From the NCBI GenBank assembly GCA_900759455.1, contig CAAEVI010000034.1, positions 1 through 16,834 of the forward strand: a DNA stretch of 16,834 bases. The letters are read 5' to 3'. The DNA comes from Erysipelotrichaceae bacterium. GTDB taxonomy: Bacteria > Bacillota_I > Bacilli_A > Erysipelotrichales > Erysipelotrichaceae. The position numbers and the translations under genes are program-made. Position 1 is the first letter of the stretch. The number at the start of each line of letters is the position of its first letter. This document shows, piece after piece, positions 6,460-13,490 of this stretch. A model generated the notes under the pieces. The model had not been told where the DNA came from, did no database searches, and worked only from the letters and a program-made list of their open reading frames with translations.

Positions 6460-8001
6460 TTACTTGCCTCCCAAAGTCAGTTTCTGTGCCGCTTCCACTT
6501 TCTTTTCATAACAGGCAAAGGCATGACGGATGAAGATCGAATCGGGTTTTGGCGTCAACAGGCTGACTACAGGCACGATCACAATACCGGCAAGCATCAC
6601 AAAGGCTCCGGCATTGATCGGGGATTGCAGCAGCGGTGGGAAAAGCTGCGGAAAAAGCATGTTGGCAATCATCACACCGCTTCCAAAGAGAAAACATGTC
6701 CAACAGGCAGCGAGCGAGGTTTTTCTCCAATACAGGGCGAACAGGAAGGGGGATAAAAACGAACCGGCAAGCGCTCCCCAGCTGATTCCCATCAGCTGTG
6801 CGATGAAAGACAGATTTCCTTTGTACTGAATGATCGCGATCACAACGGAAACAGCAATAAAGACAACGATCAGAAAACGTATACAGTTCAGCTGTTTTTT
6901 CTCGCTCATGTCAGCAACGATATTGTCTTTTATGACATCGATCGTCAGCGTCGAACTGGAGGCAATCACCAGGGAGGAAAGCGTCGACATGCTGGCCGAC
7001 AATACAAGGATAATGACCAATGCGATCAAAACATCCGGAAGATCGGAAAGCATTGTCGGTATGATCGAATCATAGCCGTTCACAGCGACATCGATCGATT
7101 CTGAAAACAGGCGCCCGAAGCCGCCCAGAAAATAACAGCCGCCGGCAACGATCAAAGCAAATACGGTAGAAACGATCATGCCTGTCTGGATGGCAGTTTC
7201 ACTGCGGATCGCATAAAACTTCTGAACCATCTGCGGAAGTCCCCAGGTGCCCAGTGAAGTCAAAAGGATCACACTAAGCAGCGACAAAGGATCCGGACCG
7301 AAAAAAGAGGCAAACACTCCCGGAGAAGAAGAAACCGAAGCATCTTCCACTGCAGCCAGATCCTGCAGAGCATTCATAAAGCCGCCCTTCGAACACAGCA
7401 CTGCTGCAATCACTGCCGCAATGCCGATCAGCATGATGATGCCCTGGATAAAATCATTGATTGCCGTTGCCATATAACCGCCGGCAATGACATAAATGCC
7501 CGTAAAGACAGCCATCAAAACAATGCAGATCGTATAATCGATCGAAAAGGCCATGCTGAACAAACGAGACAATCCGTTATACAGAGAAGCTGTGTAAGGA
7601 ATCAAAAAAAGAAAGATGATCAAAGAAGCACCGATTTTCAGCGGTCTGCTTTGAAAACGCTGTCCGAAAAATTCCGGCATCGTTGCCGAGTCCAGATACT
7701 GGCTCATGATTCGGGTCCGGCGCCCCAAAACGATCCACGCCAGCATAGAACCGATCAGTGCATTGCCGATGCCGATCCATGTTGATGCAATACCGTATTT
7801 CCATCCGAACTGACCGGCATAGCCGACAAAGATCACGGCCGAAAAATAAGAGGTACCATACGCAAAAGCAGTCAGCCAGGGACCAACGCTTCGTCCCCCG
7901 AGCACAAACCCCTTAACATCTGCGGCATGGCTGCGGCAGTAAAGACCGATTCCTATCATGACCGCAAAAAATACTGTCAGCATCAGACATTTGATCAACA
8001 T
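6460..8001 (-). CDS. Sodium:solute symporter (SSS family, PutP/PanF-like)
   Basis: A 513-residue integral membrane protein with about 13 hydrophobic helices, the normal size and topology for the SSS family, which couples Na+ entry to solute uptake. Recognisable elements are FVLGGRSVGPWLTAFAYGTS at 32-51, covering the helix-1 Na+/substrate region, and GGYMATAINDFIQGIIMLIG, the family signature near residue 175. The C-terminal tail after about residue 480 is short and charged. The ATG is preceded by GGGGGAG seven bases upstream. It has its own promoter and terminator. Substrates in this family include proline, pantothenate, sugars and small carboxylates, and nothing visible chooses among them. 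Position next to the aromatic-metabolism operon makes an aromatic carboxylate or amino acid conceivable, but it is not co-transcribed with it. Confidence 0.88.
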   Translation of the reverse strand: MLIKCLMLTVFFAVMIGIGLYCRSHAADVKGFVLGGRSVGPWLTAFAYGTSYFSAVIFVGYAGQFGWKYGIASTWIGIGNALIGSMLAWIVLGRRTRIMSQYLDSATMPEFFGQRFQSRPLKIGASLIIFLFLIPYTASLYNGLSRLFSMAFSIDYTICIVLMAVFTGIYVIAGGYMATAINDFIQGIIMLIGIAAVIAAVLCSKGGFMNALQDLAAVEDASVSSSPGVFASFFGPDPLSLLSVILLTSLGTWGLPQMVQKFYAIRSETAIQTGMIVSTVFALIVAGGCYFLGGFGRLFSESIDVAVNGYDSIIPTMLSDLPDVLIALVIILVLSASMSTLSSLVIASSSTLTIDVIKDNIVADMSEKKQLNCIRFLIVVFIAVSVVIAIIQYKGNLSFIAQLMGISWGALAGSFLSPFLFALYWRKTSLAACWTCFLFGSGVMIANMLFPQLFPPLLQSPINAGAFVMLAGIVIVPVVSLLTPKPDSIFIRHAFACYEKKVEAAQKLTLGGK

Positions 8002-8029
8002 GATTCATCTCCCCCTTTGTTTTGTTTAT

Positions 8030-8058
8030 AATTTAACACAGCAAAGCGTTAAAGTCAA
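8030..8058 (-). promoter_or_regulatory. Promoter of the symporter gene
   Basis: On the minus strand, TTGACT (8053-8058), a 17-base spacer and TAAATT (8030-8035). The -10 is about 29 bases from the ATG. It lies downstream of the terminator of the preceding operon, so the symporter is independently transcribed. Confidence 0.65.
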
Positions 8059-8096
8059 CACTTTATCATATTAAATCAATGAAGCAAAAGCGAAAT

Positions 8097-8177
8097 AAAA
8101 AAAGGAAGCCCCGCTTAAAACGGTCTCCTGACGAAGGAGATTCGCTCCGCCGTCAATGGTTACAGGCTTCCTTTTTT
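8097..8177 (-). terminator. Large-loop terminator of the ior-paaK operon (bidirectional form)
   Basis: The run AAAAAAAGGAAGCC (8097-8110) pairs with GGCTTCC plus six T residues (8165-8177), giving a 13-bp stem. The minus strand ends in seven T residues. The unusually large 54-base loop contains its own hairpin, TCTCCT-N5-AGGAGA (8124-8140), and an ACGG/CCGT pair (8120-8123 with 8150-8153). It begins 20 bases after the ACT-gene stop. Confidence 0.75.
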
Positions 8178-8196
8178 ATTCACTTCCATATTTGGA

Positions 8197-8628
8197 TCAT
8201 AGCTGTTTCAGCATCGCATCATCCGCCGTCTGAACACCGTGTTCTTTCAGTTCTCTGCCGGCTCTTTCTGCATCCTTCACCCGCAGGATCAGACAGGCAG
8301 TATCAACGCTTCGGGTAATAAAAGCATAGGCATACTCAACGGCAATATCTTTTTCCGCCAATATCCGGACAATTTTTGCCATGCTGCCCGGTTCATCCGG
8401 CACAACGACTGCCAGCACGGGCGTCATCTGATAGACAGCCTGCGCTTCCTGAAGCACTTGCGCCGCCTTCTGCGGCTCGTCCACAATGATCCGCAGAATG
8501 CCGAAGTCCTGTGTTTCCGCAATTGACAATGCCCGCATATTGATCTTGTTGTCTGCCAGCACTGCTGTCATTTCCGCCAAACAGCCAGTCTTATTTTCCA
8601 TAAAGATTGAAATCTGTTGAATGGTCAT
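8197..8628 (-). CDS. Tandem ACT-domain protein
   Basis: A 143-residue protein made only of two ACT domains, roughly residues 1-68 and 69-143. Each begins with the typical beta-strand and glycine turn: ISIFMENKTGCLAEMTAVLA at 6-25, and LAVVVPDEPGSMAKIVRILA at 72-91. ACT domains bind amino acids, usually at an interface. There is no catalytic or DNA-binding domain. Stand-alone ACT proteins beside phenylacetate-CoA ligase genes are a recurring arrangement in anaerobes, but their role is not established. Here it probably senses an aromatic amino acid or product and modulates PaaK or IorAB; this is inference. It is the last gene of the operon, 12 bases after the paaK stop, and GGAGGAG in that gap sets the start. 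Confidence 0.85.
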   Translation of the reverse strand: MTIQQISIFMENKTGCLAEMTAVLADNKINMRALSIAETQDFGILRIIVDEPQKAAQVLQEAQAVYQMTPVLAVVVPDEPGSMAKIVRILAEKDIAVEYAYAFITRSVDTACLILRVKDAERAGRELKEHGVQTADDAMLKQL

Positions 8629-8640
8629 TGTCTCTCCTCC

Positions 8641-9951
8641 TTAATACAATTTGCGTCGGTCAATCACACGCACAGCTTTGCCTTCACTGCGTTCGATTGA
8701 TTTCGGCGCAACCAGATGCACATTAGCCACAATGCCCAGCATCGACTTCAGTGCGGCCCGCAGATCTTTTTCCTGCTCTGAAAGCGCACTGACACGGTCG
8801 GTAAACATTTCCGGTGTCATTTCCACATTGATATCCAATGTATCGCTGTTGTTGACACGGTCGACAATGATCTGATAATTCGAGGTCAGTCCCTGATTCA
8901 GCAGGACCGTTTCAATCTGTGACGGGAAAACATTGACGCCGCGGATGATCATCATGTCATCACTGCGTCCCATCGGTTTTGTCATCCGCACAAACGTGCG
9001 CCCGCAGGAGCACGGTTTGCGGGTCAGCACACAGATATCTCTGGTACGATAGCGTAGCAAAGGAAACGCTTCTTTTGTCAGGCAGGTAAAAACCAGTTCT
9101 CCCGGTGTTCCATCCGGCAGCACTTCCCCCGTATCGGGATCGATGATCTCGGCGATGAAATGGTCTTCGTTGATATGCATTCCCTGCTGTTCCTCACATT
9201 CAAAAGAAACACCGGGACCGCTGATTTCTGTCAGCCCGTAAATATCGTACGCCTTGATCCCCAGTTTTTCTTCAATATCATGACGCATTTCTTCTGTCCA
9301 TGCCTCAGCACCAAAGATGCCTGCCCTCAGATGGATCTGATCACGGACGCCCCGCTCACAGATGGATTCGGCAAGATAAGCCGCATAGGAAGGCGTGCAG
9401 CACAGAAATGTAGACTCCAGATCCTGCATGAACTGGATCTGACGTTCCGTATTACCGCTGGACATCGGCAGTGTCAGTGAACCTACTTTATGAGAGCCGC
9501 CATGCAGTCCGGCACCCCCGGTGAACAATCCGTATCCGTAGCAGACCTGCACAACATCTTCATTGCTTCCTCCGGCAGCTACGATAGCCCTGGCGCAGCA
9601 GTCCTCCCACAGATCCAGATCATGCTGCGTATAAAACGTTACTACTCTTCGCCCTGTCGTGCCGCTTGTCGACTGAATACGAACACAATCTTTCAGCGGA
9701 CGTGCCAGCAAGCCGTAAGGATATGCCTCGCGCAGATCCTCTTTGGATAAGAAAGGAAGTTTGTGTAGATCTTCGATACCGCGAATATCATCCGGCGCTA
9801 CCCCTTTTTCATCCATCTTGCGGCGATAATACGCTACATTTTCATAGACGTAACGCACCTGCTTGACGAGCCGTTCGCTTTGCAGCACACGCAGCTCGTC
9901 CAGTGGCATCGTCTCATTTTTTTCCTGATAATAATTATGTTTTTCGCTCAT
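8641..9951 (-). CDS. paaK: Phenylacetate-CoA ligase family protein
   Basis: A 436-residue AMP-forming arylacetate-CoA ligase of normal PaaK length. Motifs: STSGTTGRRVV (94-104) for the phosphate loop, YGLTEISGPG (238-247) around the adenine and aryl site, YRTRDI (301-306), GRSDDMMIIRGVNVFPSQIE (328-347) in the C-terminal hinge, and SEGKAVRV with catalytic Lys425. A CxCG pair near 314-317 is typical of the family. Forward, it makes phenylacetyl-CoA from phenylacetate, ATP and CoA. In an operon with iorAB the reverse reaction, releasing arylacetate and forming ATP from AMP and pyrophosphate, is plausible but unproven. It starts 13 bases after the iorB stop, with GGCGGGGA upstream. The rest of an aerobic paa pathway is absent here, in line with a fermentative role. 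Confidence 0.92.
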   Translation of the reverse strand: MSEKHNYYQEKNETMPLDELRVLQSERLVKQVRYVYENVAYYRRKMDEKGVAPDDIRGIEDLHKLPFLSKEDLREAYPYGLLARPLKDCVRIQSTSGTTGRRVVTFYTQHDLDLWEDCCARAIVAAGGSNEDVVQVCYGYGLFTGGAGLHGGSHKVGSLTLPMSSGNTERQIQFMQDLESTFLCCTPSYAAYLAESICERGVRDQIHLRAGIFGAEAWTEEMRHDIEEKLGIKAYDIYGLTEISGPGVSFECEEQQGMHINEDHFIAEIIDPDTGEVLPDGTPGELVFTCLTKEAFPLLRYRTRDICVLTRKPCSCGRTFVRMTKPMGRSDDMMIIRGVNVFPSQIETVLLNQGLTSNYQIIVDRVNNSDTLDINVEMTPEMFTDRVSALSEQEKDLRAALKSMLGIVANVHLVAPKSIERSEGKAVRVIDRRKLY

Positions 9952-9964
9952 CTTCTATCCCCGC

Positions 9965-10540
9965 CTAATCATTATTTTCTCTTCCCATGGCAAATGCTTT
10001 CTGATTCAGTTCCAGAAATTTAGGCGGTACACATGCGCGAAGTGCCTGCATCCACGCATCCAGCGGAAAATCGAAATAACGGGAAACACGTCCCATCAAC
10101 ACAATATTGACCGCTTTTGATGAACCGGCTTCTTCCGCCATCCGCAAAGCATCGATGGCATCGACCTCTGCTTTGACAGCACGCATTTTTTCGATCAGAT
10201 GCTGCGGATATTCTGCCGCTCCGGTAATGACCGGCATCGGATCGATCTGCTGCGTGGATGTTACGATCTTTCCTCCCTCTTTCAGATAAGGAAGCCAGCG
10301 GGCTGCCTCCAGCTGCTCAAAAGAGATGATCATATCCGCCTCTCCCTGTTCAATGATCGGTGAGTAGACATGATCTCCGAAACGAACATAAGTGACGACA
10401 CTGCCCCCTCGCTGGCTCATGCCGTGTACTTCTGATACTTTTACGTCATAGCCCTGTGTCAGTAGCAGCTGCCCCAGCATCTTGCTGGCAAGCAGTGACC
10501 CCTGTCCGCCGACACCGACGATCATGATATTTGTTGTCAT
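9965..10540 (-). CDS. iorB: Indolepyruvate:ferredoxin oxidoreductase, beta subunit
   Basis: A 191-residue subunit of the oxygen-sensitive 2-oxoacid:ferredoxin oxidoreductase family. It shows the glycine-rich opening MIVGVGGQGSLLASKMLG (6-23) and the EVHGMSQRGGSVVTYVRFG segment (37-55) typical of IorB and related gamma-type domains. With IorA it oxidatively decarboxylates indolepyruvate, phenylpyruvate or 4-hydroxyphenylpyruvate, releasing CO2 and forming arylacetyl-CoA with reduced ferredoxin. The ATG overlaps the iorA stop as TAATG, with CCTCC-complementary GGAGG shortly upstream, so translation is coupled and subunits are made in step. A much longer in-frame reading upstream runs through the end of iorA and lacks family similarity; it is rejected. 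Length is normal. Confidence 0.93.
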   Translation of the reverse strand: MTTNIMIVGVGGQGSLLASKMLGQLLLTQGYDVKVSEVHGMSQRGGSVVTYVRFGDHVYSPIIEQGEADMIISFEQLEAARWLPYLKEGGKIVTSTQQIDPMPVITGAAEYPQHLIEKMRAVKAEVDAIDALRMAEEAGSSKAVNIVLMGRVSRYFDFPLDAWMQALRACVPPKFLELNQKAFAMGRENND

Positions 10541-12285
10541 TATGCATCCGCCTCCTTTGCTGTTTCCAATGCGCTGAAAGAACACAGCTGCTGACATACG
10601 CCGCAGCCGACGCAGAGTGTCGCATCGACGACAGCTTTTTTGTCTTTGATGGAAATTGCCGGACAGCCTAGACGCATGCAGGATTTGCAGCCGACACAGC
10701 GTTGCGCATTGACTTTCAAGGCCGGCTTTGCCTTTACATATTTCAGCAGCACGCAAGGCCGGCGGCTGATGATGACGGAAGCCTCCGGTGCCGCAAGCTC
10801 TTCTTTCAGGGCCTGCTCACAGGCAGATAAGTCATAAGGATCCACGACACGCACACGGGCAAATCCCATAGCTCTGCACAATGCCTCCAGATCGATCTTG
10901 CCTGCCGGATCGCCTTTGATATTATATCCCGTAGTCGGATTCTGCTGATGACCCGTCATACCGGTAATGGAATTGTCAAGGATGATAACAGTCGAATTGC
11001 TTTGGTTATAAGCTATATTGGCCAAACCGGTCATACCGGAATGCATGAAAGTGGAATCTCCGATCACAGCAACGGTCTTGCCCTCGCTTTCTTCTCCCAG
11101 GGCCTTATTAAAACCGTGCAGGCCGCTGACACTGGCGCCCATGCAGGCCGTCATGTCGATCGCCGCCAGCGGAGCTGCCGCTCCCAGCGTATAGCAGCCG
11201 ATATCCCCCAGTACCGTGCACTTGTTTTTAGCCAGCGTAAAGAACATGCCGCGATGCGGACATCCGGCACACATGACCGGCGGACGCACCGGTATGTTTT
11301 CATCCAGCCGCTTTCCTGCCGGTACCTCACAGCCAAGCTTCTGAGCGATCAGTCTTTGCGAATATTCGCCTTCCATCGGCAGCACATCTTTGCCGCTCAC
11401 TTCCAAGCCCAAAGCACGGCAGTGGGTTTCAATGATCGGATCCAGTTCTTCGATGATCACCAGATGATCCACCTTTGCCGCAAAATCCAGGATCAGTTTT
11501 TTTGGCAGCGGATAGATCATGCCCAGCTTCAAAATACATGCTTTATCCTGGAATACCTCTTTAGCGTATTGATAAGAAGTCGAAGAAGTGATGATGCCCA
11601 ATGAAGTATCTCCCATCTCGACCTTGTTCAGCTTTGTCGTTTCCGCAAATTCAGTCAGCTTTCGCAGACGCTCTTCCACGACCGGATGACGCCGAATCGC
11701 ATTGCCGGGCATCATGACATATTTCGCAATGTCTTTCTTATACGGCTTTGTCTGCTGCTCGACACGTTCGCCGGTTTCGACAATGCTCTGCGAATGCGAT
11801 ACACGGGTGCACATTTTCAGCAATACCGGTGTGTCGAATCTTTCAGATATCTCGTATGCTTCCTTGACGAACGCCAATGCCTCTTTGGAATCGGAAGGTT
11901 CCAGCATCGGTACTTTTGCCGCCTGTGCATAATGACGACTGTCCTGTTCATTCTGCGAAGAATGCATGCCGGCATCATCCGCCACACCGATGATCATGCC
12001 CGCATTGACGCCGGTATAGGAAATCGTAAACAGCGGATCCGCCGCAACGTTCAATCCGACATGCTTCATTCCGCAAAAGCTTCTTTTTCCGGCCAGGCTT
12101 GCCCCGAACGCAACCTCTACCGCAACCTTTTCATTTGGTGCCCACTCGCAATAAATGTCGTCATATTTCGCCGCTTCTTCCGTTATCTCGGTACTCGGCG
12201 TTCCCGGATAACTGGAAACGACAGCACAGCCGGCTTCATAAAGCCCTCTCGCAGCTGCCGCATTACCCAACATCAGTTGTTTCAT
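10540..12285 (-). CDS. iorA: Indolepyruvate:ferredoxin oxidoreductase, alpha subunit
   Basis: A 581-residue catalytic subunit. N-terminal pyrimidine-binding domain: GNAAAARGLYEAG and SSYPGTPSTEI (24-34). Middle and C-terminal thiamine diphosphate domain: GDIGCYTLGAAAPL, then GDSTFMHSG and the metal-ligand segment DNSITGMTG. The tail carries two [4Fe-4S] ferredoxin sites: C530, C533, C536 and C541, then C558, C561, C564 and C568. All catalytic and cluster elements seem intact. The start chosen (MKQLMLGN) lies nine bases after AAGGGG; a second ATG two codons upstream is only three bases from it. The first 23 bases overlap the 3' end of the yerC gene, indicating translational coupling. It acts in the cytoplasm on aryl-2-oxoacids produced by transamination of Trp, Phe or Tyr. 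No aminotransferase for those amino acids is present in the window. Confidence 0.95.
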   Translation of the reverse strand: MKQLMLGNAAAARGLYEAGCAVVSSYPGTPSTEITEEAAKYDDIYCEWAPNEKVAVEVAFGASLAGKRSFCGMKHVGLNVAADPLFTISYTGVNAGMIIGVADDAGMHSSQNEQDSRHYAQAAKVPMLEPSDSKEALAFVKEAYEISERFDTPVLLKMCTRVSHSQSIVETGERVEQQTKPYKKDIAKYVMMPGNAIRRHPVVEERLRKLTEFAETTKLNKVEMGDTSLGIITSSTSYQYAKEVFQDKACILKLGMIYPLPKKLILDFAAKVDHLVIIEELDPIIETHCRALGLEVSGKDVLPMEGEYSQRLIAQKLGCEVPAGKRLDENIPVRPPVMCAGCPHRGMFFTLAKNKCTVLGDIGCYTLGAAAPLAAIDMTACMGASVSGLHGFNKALGEESEGKTVAVIGDSTFMHSGMTGLANIAYNQSNSTVIILDNSITGMTGHQQNPTTGYNIKGDPAGKIDLEALCRAMGFARVRVVDPYDLSACEQALKEELAAPEASVIISRRPCVLLKYVKAKPALKVNAQRCVGCKSCMRLGCPAISIKDKKAVVDATLCVGCGVCQQLCSFSALETAKEADA

Positions 12286-12586
12286 TGTCATCAACCCCTT
12301 TTTCGTCCTGATTGACAAAGACTTCACGCAGGGCATTTTCACCATAATTCAAAGCCCGGTTCACCCTGCTGATCGTGGCACTGCTGGCATGTGTCTGTTC
12401 GCAGATTTCCGTATACACTTTACCCTCATGCAACATTTTGGCAACCAGGAAACGCTGTTCCATCGCATTCAGTTCAGTGATCGAACAGAGATCCTTAAAA
12501 AAACGAATACACTGATCCAGATCTTTCAAGTTCAGGATCGTTTCATATAATTCTTTGTTTGTTTCATTTTCACATGATTTTGCCAT
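12263..12586 (-). CDS. TrpR-related regulator, YerC/YecD family
   Basis: A 107-residue helical DNA-binding protein of the TrpR-like YerC/YecD family. The segment ITELNAMEQRFLVAKMLHEG (36-55) matches the helix pair before the reading head, and YTEICEQTHASSATISRVNR (58-77) is a clear helix-turn-helix with ALNYG after it, as in the family. The acidic tail from about residue 92 overlaps iorA. TrpR itself represses when tryptophan is bound; ligands of YerC/YecD proteins are not established. Its place as first gene of an aryl-pyruvate operon, overlapping iorA by 23 bases, suggests that it controls this operon and may sense an aromatic compound. The ATG follows AGAAAGGGG by six bases. Confidence 0.88.
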   Translation of the reverse strand: MAKSCENETNKELYETILNLKDLDQCIRFFKDLCSITELNAMEQRFLVAKMLHEGKVYTEICEQTHASSATISRVNRALNYGENALREVFVNQDEKGVDDNETTDVG

Positions 12587-12625
12587 GCAATACCCCTTTC
12601 TGTTTATGTCTTATCGTTATTCATT

Positions 12626-12641
12626 ATTTTAACACATTAAA
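12626..12641 (-). promoter_or_regulatory. Promoter and overlapping inverted repeat of the yerC-ior-paaK operon
   Basis: On the minus strand TGTTAAAAT provides an extended -10 (TAAAAT at 12626-12631), 40 bases before the yerC ATG, without a good -35. It is overlapped by the inverted repeat TTTAA-TGTG-TTAAA (12628-12641). CTTTAAT also recurs 13 bases upstream. The repeat is a candidate operator for autoregulation. Confidence 0.5.
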
Positions 12642-12670
12642 GCCATAAATTAAAGAAGAGAAGACACAAC

Positions 12671-12702
12671 AAAAAGGCAGAAGCCGATTTTGTGCTTCTG
12701 CC
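12671..12702 (-). terminator. Intrinsic terminator of the NERD gene
   Basis: On the minus strand GGCAGAAGC, a nine-base loop and GCTTCTGCC form a perfect 9-bp stem followed by TTTTT. It lies 17 bases after the NERD stop and insulates the ior operon from upstream transcription. Confidence 0.92.
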
Positions 12703-12719
12703 ACCAAATCCGAAAGCAT

Positions 12720-13418
12720 TTATTCACCGCTTCTCAGACCGCAAAACATCTTCTTGATTTCTTGAACCTGTTTTTCCCGCAGGGTATGTGCCCTTCCCGA
12801 ATGCTGTACCTTTTTCAACAAGGTATCCGCATCGCTGATGATCGCTTCATTTTCCACCAGGCATTCTGCCTGCAGCATATAGACAAATCCGTCAATATGG
12901 CAATGACAGTCATGATCGTGCAGAAAGCGAGAAAGAATATAAATTTCCCGACGCAGCTGATACAGCGGATTTCTGATGATTTTCCGATATACGTTGCCTT
13001 TTTTCGATTTCTTGATCTTGATCCATTCCCCGTCTTCCTCATTTCCGCTGATCATTCCCGAGTAATTTTTCGTTTCCACAATCACGATGCCCCGCGTCGA
13101 AATAACCAGATGGTCAATTTCGCAGCGTTTTCCTTTCACATCCAGGCATACTCCGGACAAAACCTCATACTCCGCCGGCAGCTCTCTGAGCAGCGATTCG
13201 CTGATTTGCTCTCCCTGAACACCGGCACGGCGAATGTGGTAACTTCTCAGGAAAACACCGCCCACACAAACAGACGAATATGCCGCGATCATCAACACGG
13301 TCGAAATGAACGGAAAATAAGATATGGACGCCATATGAAGGGCCCATAAGACGACGCCCAGCAAAAACAGCAGCACGGCCCGTCTTCGGCAGCGCATGCT
13401 CTCTTTTTCATTATTCAT
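12720..13418 (-). CDS. Membrane-anchored NERD-domain protein
   Basis: A 232-residue protein with two predicted N-terminal membrane helices (about 13-33 and 36-57), then a NERD domain from about residue 64. NERD is a predicted nuclease-related domain of the restriction-endonuclease-like fold. The core is visible: GVQGEQISESLLREL (66-80), EIDHLVISTRGIVIVETKNY (99-118) with the D and ExK pattern of the active site, and a C-terminal helical part. Function of these proteins is unknown; roles in nucleic acid processing or DNA uptake have been suggested. The ATG follows AAGGGGG by about six bases. It lies between two terminators, so it may be its own transcription unit, although no clear promoter was found in the short gap before it. 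There is no visible link to the flanking metabolic operons. Confidence 0.8.
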   Translation of the reverse strand: MNNEKESMRCRRRAVLLFLLGVVLWALHMASISYFPFISTVLMIAAYSSVCVGGVFLRSYHIRRAGVQGEQISESLLRELPAEYEVLSGVCLDVKGKRCEIDHLVISTRGIVIVETKNYSGMISGNEEDGEWIKIKKSKKGNVYRKIIRNPLYQLRREIYILSRFLHDHDCHCHIDGFVYMLQAECLVENEAIISDADTLLKKVQHSGRAHTLREKQVQEIKKMFCGLRSGE

Positions 13419-13453
13419 AAGATCCCCCTTATTCGTTTATGAACACGCTAAAG

Positions 13454-13486
13454 AAAGAACCTTCCGCACTTGCGGAAAGGCTCTTT
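13454..13486 (-). terminator. Intrinsic terminator of the redox operon
   Basis: On the minus strand AAAGAGCCTTTCCGC, a four-base AAGT loop and GCGGAAGGTTCTTT form about 14 base pairs with one bulged T and one G-T pair. The T-rich 3' arm continues as CTTTAG. It starts four bases after the stop of the enoate-reductase-like gene. Confidence 0.8.
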
Positions 13487-13490
13487 TCAT

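Noticed and set aside
8097..8177. Riboswitch upstream of the symporter
   Set aside because: The element lies upstream of the symporter promoter (8030-8058), so it would not be in the symporter leader; no known riboswitch core was recognised.
10541..10756. N-terminal extension of IorB
   Set aside because: It overlaps the ferredoxin domain of iorA in another frame; the family begins at MTTNIMIVG with a TAATG coupling.
10948..11604. 218-codon plus-strand reading frame inside iorA
   Set aside because: Antisense to the conserved thiamine-diphosphate domain of iorA; no recognisable domain.
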